64,000 nucleotides of DNA from Prado023 sp963697345 (GTDB taxonomy: Bacteria > Actinomycetota > Actinomycetes > S36-B12 > CAIYMF01): the NCBI GenBank assembly GCA_963697345.1, contig CAVONS010000016.1:62001-126000 (forward strand). The letters are read 5' to 3'. The translations under genes were made by a program, and so were the position numbers. Below, in pieces: positions 49,739-58,384 of this stretch. The stretch's first letter is position 1. The number at the start of each line of letters is the position of its first letter. A model generated the notes under the pieces. It saw only the letters and a list, made by a program, of their open reading frames with translations. It was not told the DNA's origin and made no database searches.

Positions 49739-50215
49739 ATGACCCAGATCAAGGACGCAGCCACGGAGTTCCTCTCGACGAAGCGCATCGCCGTCACGGG
49801 AGTGTCCGCCAACCCGAAGGGGCACGGCAGCAATGCCGTCTACACGCGCATGCGCGATCGCGGCTACGAGGTGTTCGCTGTCAACCCCAACTCGCCGACC
49901 GCTGAGGGCGACGCAACCTACCCCGACCTGACCTCGATCCCAGGAGGAGTCGAGGCCGTGGTGATCGGGACAAGCCCCGAGCACGCCGAGGCGACCATGC
50001 GCGAAGCAATCGACCTGGGAATCCGGAAGGTCTGGATGCACCGCGCGTTCGGAGCGGGCAGCGTCTCAGAGTCCGCGACGCAGCTCGGCCGGGCACACGC
50101 CGTGACCGTCATCGACGGCGGCTGCCCCCTGATGTTCGGACCCACCTCCGACGGCGGGCACCGCTTCATGTGCCGCATGCTCAAGGCGACAGGGAAGGTT
50201 CCCAAAGTCGTCTGA
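49739..50215 (+). CDS. CoA-binding domain protein (YccU-like)
   Basis: A 158-residue Rossmann protein of the CoA-binding type: KRIAVTGVSANPKGHGSNAVYTRMRDRGYEVFAVNPN, then AVVIGTSPEHAEATMREAIDLGIRKVWMHRAFG. It resembles the CoA-binding part of succinyl-CoA synthetase alpha but lacks the catalytic domain; the role is unknown. ATG 49739 fits family starts; a longer frame to 49619 is unsupported. It converges on der, with 68 bases between stops. Confidence 0.85.
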   Translation: MTQIKDAATEFLSTKRIAVTGVSANPKGHGSNAVYTRMRDRGYEVFAVNPNSPTAEGDATYPDLTSIPGGVEAVVIGTSPEHAEATMREAIDLGIRKVWMHRAFGAGSVSESATQLGRAHAVTVIDGGCPLMFGPTSDGGHRFMCRMLKATGKVPKVV

Positions 50216-50283
50216 GTGCCTGACGCCGACCGGGCGAGCATGCCCCCAGCGCCACGGCACGGCCGGCGCAGCAGCCGGGGCTC

Positions 50284-51816
50284 CTAGCGGTTCGAACCGC
50301 GCTTCTCGCGGATCCTCAGGTTGATCCGGATCGGGGTTCCGACGAACCCGAAATCCTCGCGAAGCCGCCGCTCGACGAACCGCCGGTACCCGGCCTCGAG
50401 GAATCCGGACGTGAAGAGCACGAACGTCGGTGGCCTGGTCGAGGCCTGGGTCCCGAACAGGATCTTCGGCTGCTTGCCCCCGCGCAGCGGGTGCGGATGT
50501 GCTGCTACCAGGTCCTTGAGGAACTGGTTGAGCCGGCCCGTGGACACCCGGGTCTCCCAACCGGCCAGCGCCGCATCAAGTGCCGGCACGAGCTTGTCCA
50601 CCGAACGACCAGTCAGGGCCGAGACGTTCACCCGCGGCGCCCACGCGATCGGGGCCAGATCACGGTCGATCTCCCGCTCGAGGTAGCGCCGGCGCTCCTC
50701 GTCGACGAGGTCCCACTTGTTGATCCCGAGCACCAGCGCGCGACCAGCCTCCACCACCATCGAGGTGATCCGCAGGTCCTGCTCGCTCATCGGCTGGCCA
50801 CCATCGATGAGCACGACGGCGACCTCGGCCTTCTCCAGGGCGGCGTGGGTCCGCAGGGACGCGTAGTACTCGTGACCGCTGGCGACCCGCACCCGCCGAC
50901 GGATCCCCGCCGTGTCGACGAACAACCACTCACGGTCGCGCAACGTCACGACCTCGTCGACCGGATCGACCGTCGTGCCGGCCACCTCGGAGACCACGGC
51001 CCGATCCTCACCTGCCAGCTTGTTCAGCAGCGACGACTTGCCCACGTTCGGCTTGCCCACAAGTGCGACACGACGCGGGCCAGCCTCTCGCGACCGACCG
51101 AGACCCTCGGTGGGGAGCACCTCGAGCACGGCGTCCAGCATGTCTCCGCTGCCCCGCCCGTGCAGCGCGGACACGGGGTACGGCTGGCCCAGGCCCAGCG
51201 ACCACAGCATCGCGGCATCGGCCTCGGCGCGCTCGTCGTCGACCTTGTTCGCCGCCAGAACCACGGGCTTGCCTGCGCGCCGAAGGACCTTGATGACCGC
51301 TTCCTCAGCATCGGTGGCGCCCACCATTGCGTCCACCACGAGCACCACCACGTCGGACTGGGCAACCGCACGCTCAGCCTGGTCGGAGATCTTCGCCGAC
51401 AGCCCACGCGCATCCGGGTCCCATCCACCGGTGTCCAGGAGGATGAACCGACGCCCGGACCACTCCGCGTCATAGGAGACCCGGTCCCGGGTGACCCCCG
51501 GCACGTCCTGGACGACAGCCTCGCGGCGTCCCAGGATGCGGTTCACCAGAGTCGACTTGCCCACGTTCGGCCGACCGATGACTGCCACCACCGGCAGGGC
51601 GTGACCCGAGGCCTCGGCAAGGTCGTCCTCGTCGAGCTCCACGCCGAACTCCGCGGCTGCGGCAGCCAGCGCGGCACGCTCGGCGGCCTCGTCGAACTCC
51701 AGGCCGTCATCGTCAACCTCGAAGGTTCCATCTCCCGCGGCCGGATCGACGTCACCCAACGCCACCCACTGCCCATCGTCGGGGGCATCTGGGGACGTAC
51801 TCGGCTCGTCGGTCAT
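50284..51816 (-). CDS. der: Ribosome assembly GTPase Der (EngA)
   Basis: A 510-residue protein with two tandem GTPase domains. Domain 1 has GRPNVGKSTL at 81-90, LDTGGW and NKVD; domain 2 has GKPNVGKSSL, VDTAGI and NKWD; a KH-like C-terminal domain ends in NLRIREKRGSNR. Der helps mature the 50S ribosomal subunit. The acidic 70-residue N-terminal extension is common in actinobacteria. A TACCCT box six bases before the ATG indicates a leaderless message. It follows cmk with a 57-base gap, the conserved cmk-der order. Confidence 0.97.
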   Translation of the reverse strand: MTDEPSTSPDAPDDGQWVALGDVDPAAGDGTFEVDDDGLEFDEAAERAALAAAAAEFGVELDEDDLAEASGHALPVVAVIGRPNVGKSTLVNRILGRREAVVQDVPGVTRDRVSYDAEWSGRRFILLDTGGWDPDARGLSAKISDQAERAVAQSDVVVLVVDAMVGATDAEEAVIKVLRRAGKPVVLAANKVDDERAEADAAMLWSLGLGQPYPVSALHGRGSGDMLDAVLEVLPTEGLGRSREAGPRRVALVGKPNVGKSSLLNKLAGEDRAVVSEVAGTTVDPVDEVVTLRDREWLFVDTAGIRRRVRVASGHEYYASLRTHAALEKAEVAVVLIDGGQPMSEQDLRITSMVVEAGRALVLGINKWDLVDEERRRYLEREIDRDLAPIAWAPRVNVSALTGRSVDKLVPALDAALAGWETRVSTGRLNQFLKDLVAAHPHPLRGGKQPKILFGTQASTRPPTFVLFTSGFLEAGYRRFVERRLREDFGFVGTPIRINLRIREKRGSNR

Positions 51817-51822
51817 GTGCCA

Positions 51823-51828
51823 AGGGTA
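51823..51828 (-). promoter_or_regulatory. Candidate -10 box (TACCCT) of der
   Basis: TACCCT on the minus strand, six bases before the der ATG, without a ribosome site. It lies in the short cmk-der gap, giving der its own leaderless promoter. Confidence 0.4.
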
Positions 51829-51873
51829 GTTGAGCGAACAGTGGCCCGGCCCCGCCTCGGAAATCCTGCGGCC

Positions 51874-52593
51874 TCACAGGCCAGCAGCCACCACAGCACT
51901 CTCCACGATCTCGGCGATCGTGGAGATCACCTCGTCGAGGGTCAGGTAGGTGCCATCCACCTCGACGGACCCATCCGCGCGTCGCAGAGGTGAGACGGCC
52001 CGACCGGAGTCGATCGCATCCCGCGCCGCCAGGGCAGCTGCCGTGGCCGCCACGTCGCCGGCCCCAGGCGCTGATCCCCCGGATCGTCCGGCATCCTCGA
52101 GTGCCCTGCGGGCCGCCCGCGCCTCGGCGTCCGCCGTCAGGTAGATCTTCGCGGTGGCATCTGGCAGCACCACGGATCCGATGTCGCGTCCCTCCACCAC
52201 GATGCCGCGCCCCCCAGCCAACGACTGCCGCACAGCCTCCCGCTGCAGCTCGACCAGGCGCGCACGCACCTCCGGTACGGCAGCCACGGCACTGACCGCA
52301 CCCGTGACGGCCTCCCCCCTGATGGGCGCGCTGACGTCGTTGCCATCAACCGAGATCGTTGGCCCGGAGGGATCCGTGGTCAGCATCAGGACGGGATCGT
52401 CGGCCAGCGCGGCGACCGCCGACGCGGAGTCGAGGTCCACGCCCCGGTCCAGCATGTACCAGGCCATCGCCCGGTACATGGCTCCCGTGTCCAGGTAGTT
52501 CAGGCCCAGCACCCGGGCAACCCCGCGGCTGGTGCTCGACTTCCCACTTCCCGACGGCCCATCGATGGCAACCACTGCACGACTGGAGTCCAC
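51874..52593 (-). CDS. cmk: Cytidylate kinase
   Basis: A 239-residue P-loop kinase: AIDGPSGSGKSSTSRGVARVLG at the N-terminus, YLDTGAMYRAMA for nucleotide binding, IVVEGRDIGSVVLPDA, and ending near LTLDEVISTI. It phosphorylates CMP and dCMP with ATP in the cytosol. The GTG at 52593 gives VDSSRAVVAIDG and has a TAGGGT box eight bases away; the longer frame upstream is the antisense of tyrA and not coding. It lies between tyrA and der. Confidence 0.96.
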   Translation of the reverse strand: MDSSRAVVAIDGPSGSGKSSTSRGVARVLGLNYLDTGAMYRAMAWYMLDRGVDLDSASAVAALADDPVLMLTTDPSGPTISVDGNDVSAPIRGEAVTGAVSAVAAVPEVRARLVELQREAVRQSLAGGRGIVVEGRDIGSVVLPDATAKIYLTADAEARAARRALEDAGRSGGSAPGAGDVAATAAALAARDAIDSGRAVSPLRRADGSVEVDGTYLTLDEVISTIAEIVESAVVAAGL

Positions 52594-52601
52594 GACGCCA
52601 C

Positions 52602-52607
52602 ACCCTA
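52602..52607 (-). promoter_or_regulatory. Candidate -10 box (TAGGGT) of cmk
   Basis: TAGGGT lies eight bases before the GTG start of cmk on the minus strand, with no ribosome site between. This supports the GTG start and a leaderless message. Confidence 0.4.
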
Positions 52608-52679
52608 GCGCCGCGACGCCATCCCTGAGTCCCCAGGAGCGGACTGATCGCGTTCCAGCGTGTGAGGGCCAGCCCCCAA

Positions 52680-53777
52680 CTAGGCCCGAACGTCCCATCC
52701 GCCGGCACGCAACGCCTCGACGAGGGGCCCAGCAGCCGCCTCTCCCACGGTGATCTCCACCACGCCCGTGGGCCGGCCGAGGACGTGCTCGATGCGCACG
52801 TCCTCCACGGAGAAGCCGGCATCGGCCACGGCGGCGAAGAGCCGGCCCAGCTCGCCGGGCCGGTCGGGGACCGCGACGGGAACCAGAGCCGTGGGCGAGG
52901 GTCGCGCGCCATGCTTGCCGGGGACGCGGTCGCGGCCGGCGTTGCCACGGCGCAGGGCCTGGGCCAGGACGTCCTGCCCACCCCGGTCGATGCTGCCCAG
53001 GGCGTTGAGCAGGGCGGTCAGGTCGTCGGCCACCTCGCCGAGGACTGACGCCACAGGTGAGGCGTTGGCCGACAGGATCTCGACCCACAGCGTGGCGTCG
53101 GAGGCGGCGATCCGGGTCATGTCCCGCAGGCCCTGGCCGGCGATCGAGACCACGGTGTCCGAGGAGTCCAAGAGACGTGCCGCGAGCAGCGAGGACAGGA
53201 TCTGAGGTGTGTGGGAGACCACGGCCACGGCGCGATCGTGCTCCGAGGCCGGCATCACCACCGGAAAGGCCCGCGCCGCAAGGACCAGTTCCTGCACGGC
53301 CTCCACCGCCGCCTCGTCGGACTCCGCGTGCGGGGTGAGGACCCACGGCCGATCGTCGATCAGGTCCGCGCGCGCAGCCGCAGGGCCCGACACCTCGCTG
53401 CCGGCCATCGGGTGCCCACCCACGTAGCGTTCAATCGGCACACCCGCGGCGACCAGCGACCGGTGGATCGGAGCCTTCACCGAGGCCACATCCGTGATGT
53501 ACGCCCGCGGGTAGCGACGGAGCGCGTCGCTGACGACCGTGGCTGTCACGGCTGGTGGGACCGCCACGACCACGAGCCCCACCTCCGGCGGCTCGACGCC
53601 GGGCGGCGACTGTGCGGCCAGCGGCTCCCCCGCGCCCAGATCGACCGCGACCGCCAGCGACTGCGGATCGCGGTCCTCCAACCACACCGTGACCCCAGCA
53701 CGACGCAACGACAGCGCCAGCGACGTCCCGATCAGTCCGGTCCCCACGACGAGGACCGGCTGCGGCAGCCCGCTCAC
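52680..53777 (-). CDS. tyrA: Prephenate dehydrogenase with C-terminal ACT domain
   Basis: A 365-residue TyrA. VLVVGTGLIGTSLALSLRRAG binds NAD, GGHPMAGSE is the substrate-site signature, SHTPQILSSLLAARLL and GLRDMTRIAASDATLW follow. A C-terminal ACT-like domain (VAVPDRPGELGRLFAAVADAGFSVEDVRIEH) probably mediates tyrosine feedback. It converts prephenate to 4-hydroxyphenylpyruvate. The start overlaps the aroH stop by four bases, so chorismate mutase and prephenate dehydrogenase, consecutive steps, are coupled. Confidence 0.95.
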   Translation of the reverse strand: MSGLPQPVLVVGTGLIGTSLALSLRRAGVTVWLEDRDPQSLAVAVDLGAGEPLAAQSPPGVEPPEVGLVVVAVPPAVTATVVSDALRRYPRAYITDVASVKAPIHRSLVAAGVPIERYVGGHPMAGSEVSGPAAARADLIDDRPWVLTPHAESDEAAVEAVQELVLAARAFPVVMPASEHDRAVAVVSHTPQILSSLLAARLLDSSDTVVSIAGQGLRDMTRIAASDATLWVEILSANASPVASVLGEVADDLTALLNALGSIDRGGQDVLAQALRRGNAGRDRVPGKHGARPSPTALVPVAVPDRPGELGRLFAAVADAGFSVEDVRIEHVLGRPTGVVEITVGEAAAGPLVEALRAGGWDVRA

Positions 53778-54136
53778 TGGGCGAGGTCCGTGCGCAGGGC
53801 CTCGGCCCCACGCAGGTACACGTGGGTCACCTGCGACCTGGGCAGGTCACACTCGACATGGGCCATCACCCGCACGACACGGGGCATGGCACCGGCGACG
53901 TCGATCTCCTGGGCGCAGATCAGGGGGACATCGCCGATGTCCAGTGCCCGCGCGGCACCCGCGGGGAAGGCCGAGACCAGATCGGGAGTGGCTGTGAACA
54001 GCACGGAGATCAGGTCGTCGGTGCCCACGTCGTTGCGCTCGAGCATCGCCAGGACGAGCTCGACGACCGCATCACGCATCTCGTCGGCATCGTCGGCATC
54101 CAGGCACGTCGCTCCGCGCACTGCCCGCACCGGCAT
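53774..54136 (-). CDS. aroH: Chorismate mutase, AroH type
   Basis: A 120-residue trimeric-type chorismate mutase: VRAVRGATCLDADDADEM at the start (with the active-site Arg of AroH), AGAARALDIGDVPLICAQEIDVAGAMPRVVRVMAHVE in the middle. It rearranges chorismate to prephenate for tyrosine and phenylalanine. The ribosome site GGGGAGG is well placed. It is the first gene of the aroH-tyrA pair. Confidence 0.95.
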   Translation of the reverse strand: MPVRAVRGATCLDADDADEMRDAVVELVLAMLERNDVGTDDLISVLFTATPDLVSAFPAGAARALDIGDVPLICAQEIDVAGAMPRVVRVMAHVECDLPRSQVTHVYLRGAEALRTDLAQ

Positions 54137-54222
54137 CTGAACCTCCCCACCTCAGTACGCGGACCACCCTACTGTCCCCGCGACCGACCCAGCCGCAGCC
54201 GGCCAGTCCGGCAGCCCGCCTG

Positions 54223-55008
54223 TCACAGCTCGGTTCGGTTCCACTTCCAGAACGCGACCAGGATGAACACCACGCACGCCGCGAGAGCGACCACCACGGC
54301 GCCCGGCGCATCGATCGGCGCACCGGTGATGACCGCGCTCGTCACCGAGTTGTCCGAATCGCCGACGCTCACGACCAGTGCCCACGGCAGCACCGAGCCC
54401 AGACCCGGAATCCCGGTGATCAGCTGCTGCCCGAAGGCGAAGGCCAACGGAATGGCGATGACTGGCCCGGCCGACTCGAACAGTGTGCCCAGCATCAACG
54501 TGAGGGTGAGGAAGAACATCAGGTTCAGGGCAGCCACCAGCGCACCGAGGGCGAATCGCGGTACCGACACCTCGATCCCGGCCAGCGACATCTGCAGGAC
54601 CAGGACGGTCGAGGGGATCACGATCATCGTGGCGAGCACGCCCACGGCGTTCGGTACCAGCTTCGAGAGCATGAACGCCTCCCGTGACGCCGGCTTGGAC
54701 AACACCCATGCAGCGGTCCCGCTGCGCCTCTCCCCCACGATGGCCTCCTGCATGATGATGGCCACCGCGATGGCGGCGAACATCGTCATGACCCCGAACA
54801 GGATGAACACGTCCACCCCACCGGACTCGTCACCCCAGATCGCGACGGCCAGTGACCCGTTGAGGATGAACGTCCACAGGAGGGCCTGGGTCCACCAGTC
54901 CCTGGTGCGCCACCAGGAGGCGAAGCCGGCTCCCATCAGGACCGACATGCCAGCCCGCCAACCACGTTCCTCGCGAGATAGCAGACGATCCGCGCTGTCA
55001 CTGGGCAT
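54223..55008 (-). CDS. ABC transporter permease (ABC-2 type)
   Basis: A 261-residue permease with six hydrophobic segments. The second region has IIMQEAIVGERRSGTAAWVLSKPASREAFMLSKLVPNAVG, the usual ABC-2 coupling-helix pattern near a GERRSGT motif. The ATG at 55008 is chosen because it overlaps the stop of the ATPase gene by 11 bases; longer frames into that gene are unsupported. With the ATPase it would export a lipid, drug or peptide. Confidence 0.85.
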   Translation of the reverse strand: MPSDSADRLLSREERGWRAGMSVLMGAGFASWWRTRDWWTQALLWTFILNGSLAVAIWGDESGGVDVFILFGVMTMFAAIAVAIIMQEAIVGERRSGTAAWVLSKPASREAFMLSKLVPNAVGVLATMIVIPSTVLVLQMSLAGIEVSVPRFALGALVAALNLMFFLTLTLMLGTLFESAGPVIAIPLAFAFGQQLITGIPGLGSVLPWALVVSVGDSDNSVTSAVITGAPIDAPGAVVVALAACVVFILVAFWKWNRTEL

Positions 55009-55969
55009 CGGTCGGCCCGTCCTCAACCAGATCCACGAAGATGTCCTCAAGGCTTGCCGACGGCCGGCTGAACTCCTTCACGACAAGGGCCTCATCCTCG
55101 AGCAGGACCCTCTGCAGCCGCGCCTCGGCGGAACTCACGTCGTTCACGGTGATCCGCAGGCGCGCGGAGGAGCCACCACCGTCCACGTCAACCCGATCCA
55201 CCCAGTGCTGGGCGAGCAGAGTCGCCTGTGCCCGATCGACGTCGCCCTCGATCACCACCGAGAACACCGAGTCGCGACCTGAGGACAGGACATCATCGAT
55301 CGTCCCCTGCTCGACGATCCGGCCGTTCTTCAGGATGCAGATCCTGTCGCTGACGCGCTGGACGTCGTCGAGGATATGTGTGGAGTAGAGCACGGTCGAC
55401 GAGGCCCGGAAGTGCTCCAGGATCGCCAGGACGTCGCGCCGGCCCAGCGGATCCAGAGCCGCAGCGGGTTCGTCGAGGATGAGCAGGTCGGGTTCGTGGA
55501 TCTGCGCCTGGGCGATGCCCAACCGCTGCGTCTCGCCGCCCGAGAGCGTCTTGATCGGGCGGTCGGCCTTGTCCTGGAGCCCGACCATCTCCACCATGTC
55601 GGTGATCCGGGACTCGATCCGGTCCGCAGGACCGGAGAAGAAGAAGCCGGCCGCGAAGCGCAGGGTCTCGCGTGAGGTCATGTGTGGGTAGAAGCGCGGC
55701 TCCTGCGGCAGGTACCCGACGCGACGCCGGACTGCCGGGCTGTCCTTCTCGATGTCCAGGCCGAAGATGCTCCCCGACCCTGACGTGGGCCGGATCAGAC
55801 CGAGCAGCATCTTCATCGTCGTGGTCTTGCCCGCGCCATTGGGACCGAGGAACCCGTAGATCGAATGGCGCGGCACGCTCAGGTCGATGGCGTCCACGGC
55901 GCTGGCGCCCTGGTAGGTCTTGGTCAGGGACTTCGTCTGCACAGCCAGATCTGTCGAATCCACGGGCAT
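54998..55969 (-). CDS. ABC transporter ATP-binding protein (CcmA/drug-export type)
   Basis: A 323-residue ATPase. Walker A GPNGAGKTTTMKMLLG, signature TLSGGETQRLGIAQ, Walker B LLILDEPAAALDPLGR and H-loop in LYSTHILDDV are all intact. A C-terminal extension of about 90 residues (starting RDSVFSVVIEGD) is typical of NatA/DrrA-like exporters. It pairs with the overlapping permease. It lies between rluB and aroH in an otherwise housekeeping cluster. Confidence 0.9.
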   Translation of the reverse strand: MPVDSTDLAVQTKSLTKTYQGASAVDAIDLSVPRHSIYGFLGPNGAGKTTTMKMLLGLIRPTSGSGSIFGLDIEKDSPAVRRRVGYLPQEPRFYPHMTSRETLRFAAGFFFSGPADRIESRITDMVEMVGLQDKADRPIKTLSGGETQRLGIAQAQIHEPDLLILDEPAAALDPLGRRDVLAILEHFRASSTVLYSTHILDDVQRVSDRICILKNGRIVEQGTIDDVLSSGRDSVFSVVIEGDVDRAQATLLAQHWVDRVDVDGGGSSARLRITVNDVSSAEARLQRVLLEDEALVVKEFSRPSASLEDIFVDLVEDGPTDAQ

Positions 55970-56066
55970 CGCGCTCCCTCGGGCCGACTCACTCCGACAG
56001 CCCCACGCTATCGGCTCCGCCGCGAGGAAGCCCCGTCATCGACAGCGCGGATCGGGTCGCCTTGCC

Positions 56067-56816
56067 CTAGAGGCCAACCGCCGTGTAGAGGGCACGGGCC
56101 TCCGCGCCGGACACGATCCGGGTCGTGCCAGGGCGCTGCTGGCCCAGGACGATCGGCCCCACACGGGTGCGCACCAGCGAGAGCACCGGGTAGCCGACGG
56201 CCTCGAACATGCGGCGCACGATGTGGTTGCGCCCCTCGTGCAGGACGATCTCGACGAGCACCTGGCCCGGAACGCTCTGCACGACGCGGAACGAATCGGC
56301 CCGGGCGGGCCCGTCCTCCAACTCGACGCCGGTGGTCAACTGCTTGCCGATCCCACGCGCCAGGGGGCCGGCGAGGGTGGCCAGGTAGGTCTTGGCAACC
56401 CCATAGGACGGGTGCGCGAGACGGTTGGCGAGCTCGCCGTCGTTGGTGAGCAGGATCAGGCCCTCGGTGTCGGCATCGAGCCGTCCGACGTGGAACAGGC
56501 GCTCCGAGCGGTCTGAGACCATGTCGCCCAGGCAGGGCCGACCCCGGTCATCCGACATCGTCGACAGGACACCACGCGGCTTGTTGACCGCGACGACGAT
56601 GGTGCCGGCTGCTGTCGGGACGCGTTGGCCATCGACCCGGACCACGGCGGTCTGCGGGTCGATCCGCACGCCCTGCTCGCTCACGATGCGTCCGTCGACC
56701 TCGACCCGGCCCTGATCGATCAGCACCTCGCATGCCCGGCGGCTGCCCAGCCCTGCGGCGGCCAGCACCTTCTGCAACCTGACGCCCTCGCCGGACCCGT
56801 CCTTCTTGGGGCTCAT
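56067..56816 (-). CDS. rluB: 23S rRNA pseudouridine synthase RluB family
   Basis: A 249-residue enzyme: S4 RNA-binding domain (VRLQKVLAAAGLGSRRACEVLIDQGRVEVDG) followed by the RsuA/RluB catalytic domain with Asp in VGRLDADTEGLILLTNDGELANRL. RluB converts one uridine near the peptidyl transferase centre to pseudouridine. It overlaps the scpB stop by four bases (ATGA). The scpA-scpB-rluB order is conserved across Gram-positive bacteria. Confidence 0.95.
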   Translation of the reverse strand: MSPKKDGSGEGVRLQKVLAAAGLGSRRACEVLIDQGRVEVDGRIVSEQGVRIDPQTAVVRVDGQRVPTAAGTIVVAVNKPRGVLSTMSDDRGRPCLGDMVSDRSERLFHVGRLDADTEGLILLTNDGELANRLAHPSYGVAKTYLATLAGPLARGIGKQLTTGVELEDGPARADSFRVVQSVPGQVLVEIVLHEGRNHIVRRMFEAVGYPVLSLVRTRVGPIVLGQQRPGTTRIVSGAEARALYTAVGL

Positions 56817-57478
56817 GGGAGGTCCACCAAGTCGCCGATATCGGCGTACGACGGCACGTGGTCAGCCAGCGGCGGCAACTCGTCGATGCTCGAGATCCCG
56901 AGGCGCTCCAGGAAGTAGGGCGTGGTCTGCAGCAGCGTCGCGTGCCCACCGGGCTCCGTGCCCGCCTCATCGACGAGGCCACGGGTGATCAGCGTGCGCA
57001 CCACCCCGTCGACGTTGACCCCACGCACGGCGCTGATCCGGCCGCGGGAGATGGGCTGCCGGTAGGCGACGATGGCCAGCGTCTCCAGCGCCGCCTGTGT
57101 CAGCCGAGCCTGCTGGCCGTCGATGACGAAACGGCTGACCACGTCGGCGCAGTCGCTGCGTGTGTAGAAGCGCCACCCCCCGGCCACCGCACGCAGGTCG
57201 AATCCGCGCCCGTCGTCGGTGTACTGATCGGACAGGCCACGCACCACCGCTTCGACCTGGTCGGCCGGCCGTCGCACGATGGTGGCCAGGGTCAGGATGT
57301 CCAGCGGCTCGTCGGCCAGGAGCAGCACGGCCTCGCACGCAGCCTCGAGGGTCGGCGCCCCCAGGGCGTCAGCCAGCAGGGCATCGTCGCCGTCGTCCGA
57401 GTCCTCGACCGCGCTGGCGACCCAGGGGTCTTCGACTTCCCGGCCCGCGTCGGGCATCGACTCATCGAGCTGCGTCAC
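56813..57478 (-). CDS. scpB: Segregation and condensation protein B
   Basis: A 221-residue ScpB with two winged-helix domains: LEAACEAVLLLADEPLDILTLATIV starts the first, and TQAALETLAIVAYRQPISRGRISAVRGVNVDGVVRTLITRGLVDE is the family signature in the second. It bridges ScpA and SMC in the bacterial condensin. The first 30 residues are an acidic extension. It overlaps scpA and rluB by four bases at each end. Confidence 0.95.
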   Translation of the reverse strand: MTQLDESMPDAGREVEDPWVASAVEDSDDGDDALLADALGAPTLEAACEAVLLLADEPLDILTLATIVRRPADQVEAVVRGLSDQYTDDGRGFDLRAVAGGWRFYTRSDCADVVSRFVIDGQQARLTQAALETLAIVAYRQPISRGRISAVRGVNVDGVVRTLITRGLVDEAGTEPGGHATLLQTTPYFLERLGISSIDELPPLADHVPSYADIGDLVDLP

Positions 57479-58380
57479 TGTTCCTCCTCAGACCCGGGCG
57501 GCGCAGCGGGCGCGCTGCCCTTGAACTCATCGGTGACCGCACGATCGGCGATCGTCGCCGCGTCGTCCTCGCCCTCGGGACCCACCCATCGCACGCTGAG
57601 ATCACCCAGCGCGGCCGCCTGCTCGAAGGTCACCACTCCGTCGCGGTACAGCTCGAGCAGGGCCAGGAAGCGTCCCACCACGACCAGGGTGTTGGGGGCG
57701 TCGTCGGTCAGCGCCCGGAACGTCGACGTGCCGCGGCGTCGCAGCCGCTCGACGAGGATGGCGGCCTGCTCACGAACACTGACCGCGGGCGCATGGACGT
57801 GGGCGATCGAGACCCCGGGGTCCGGCGGGCGCGGTTCGAACGCCGCCTCGGCGATCGCCGCGAACTCCGTGGGCCCCAGACCCAGCAGGACCTCGGGGAG
57901 GAGCTCTGCGAGCCACGGCTCGAGGCCTGTGTCGCGGGGGCGCCGGGTGGCGGCGTCGGTGAGCATCGCGTCGATGCGGGCCGACACCTCCTTGAACGCC
58001 CGGTACTGCAGGAGCCGGGCGAACAGGAGGTCGCGTGCCTCGAGCAGCGCGAGGTCCTCCTCGTCCTCGACGGACCCGTCGGGCAGCAGCCGCGCCGCCT
58101 TGAGGTCGAGCAGGGTCGCGGCGATGACCAGGAAGGAGGTGGCCTCGTCCAGGTCCCATTCCACGCCCTGGGCCCGGATGTGGGCGATGAAGTCGTCGGT
58201 GACCACGTGCAGCGCCAGCTGGGTGACCTCGATCCGGTGCCTGGCGATCAGGCTGAGCAGCAGGTCGAAGGGACCCTCGAAGCCACCCACACGCACAGAG
58301 AAGCCGTGTGCCGCCGGTTCGGCGAGGTCGACGCCATCGGGCAGCGCGGGCTCCACCTCGGGCATCACTGGAGTGTCCAC
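57475..58380 (-). CDS. scpA: Segregation and condensation protein A
   Basis: About 301 residues: the kleisin subunit of the SMC-ScpAB condensin. FSVRVGGFEGPFDLLLSLIARHRIEVTQLAL opens it, followed by the middle ATLLDLKAARLLPDGSVEDEED and a C-terminal winged helix. The start is not settled: GTG 58380 is taken because it follows GGGGTGA and leaves a four-base gap to parA; ATG 58365 or ATG 58422 (inside parA) are alternatives. It is followed by scpB with an ATGA overlap. Confidence 0.93.
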   Translation of the reverse strand: MDTPVMPEVEPALPDGVDLAEPAAHGFSVRVGGFEGPFDLLLSLIARHRIEVTQLALHVVTDDFIAHIRAQGVEWDLDEATSFLVIAATLLDLKAARLLPDGSVEDEEDLALLEARDLLFARLLQYRAFKEVSARIDAMLTDAATRRPRDTGLEPWLAELLPEVLLGLGPTEFAAIAEAAFEPRPPDPGVSIAHVHAPAVSVREQAAILVERLRRRGTSTFRALTDDAPNTLVVVGRFLALLELYRDGVVTFEQAAALGDLSVRWVGPEGEDDAATIADRAVTDEFKGSAPAAPPGSEEEQ

Positions 58381-58384
58381 GGGC

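Noticed and set aside
52594..53346. N-terminal extension of cmk to 490 residues
   Set aside because: The extra part overlaps tyrA on the same strand in another frame and has no similarity to kinases; the GTG at 52593 fits the family length.
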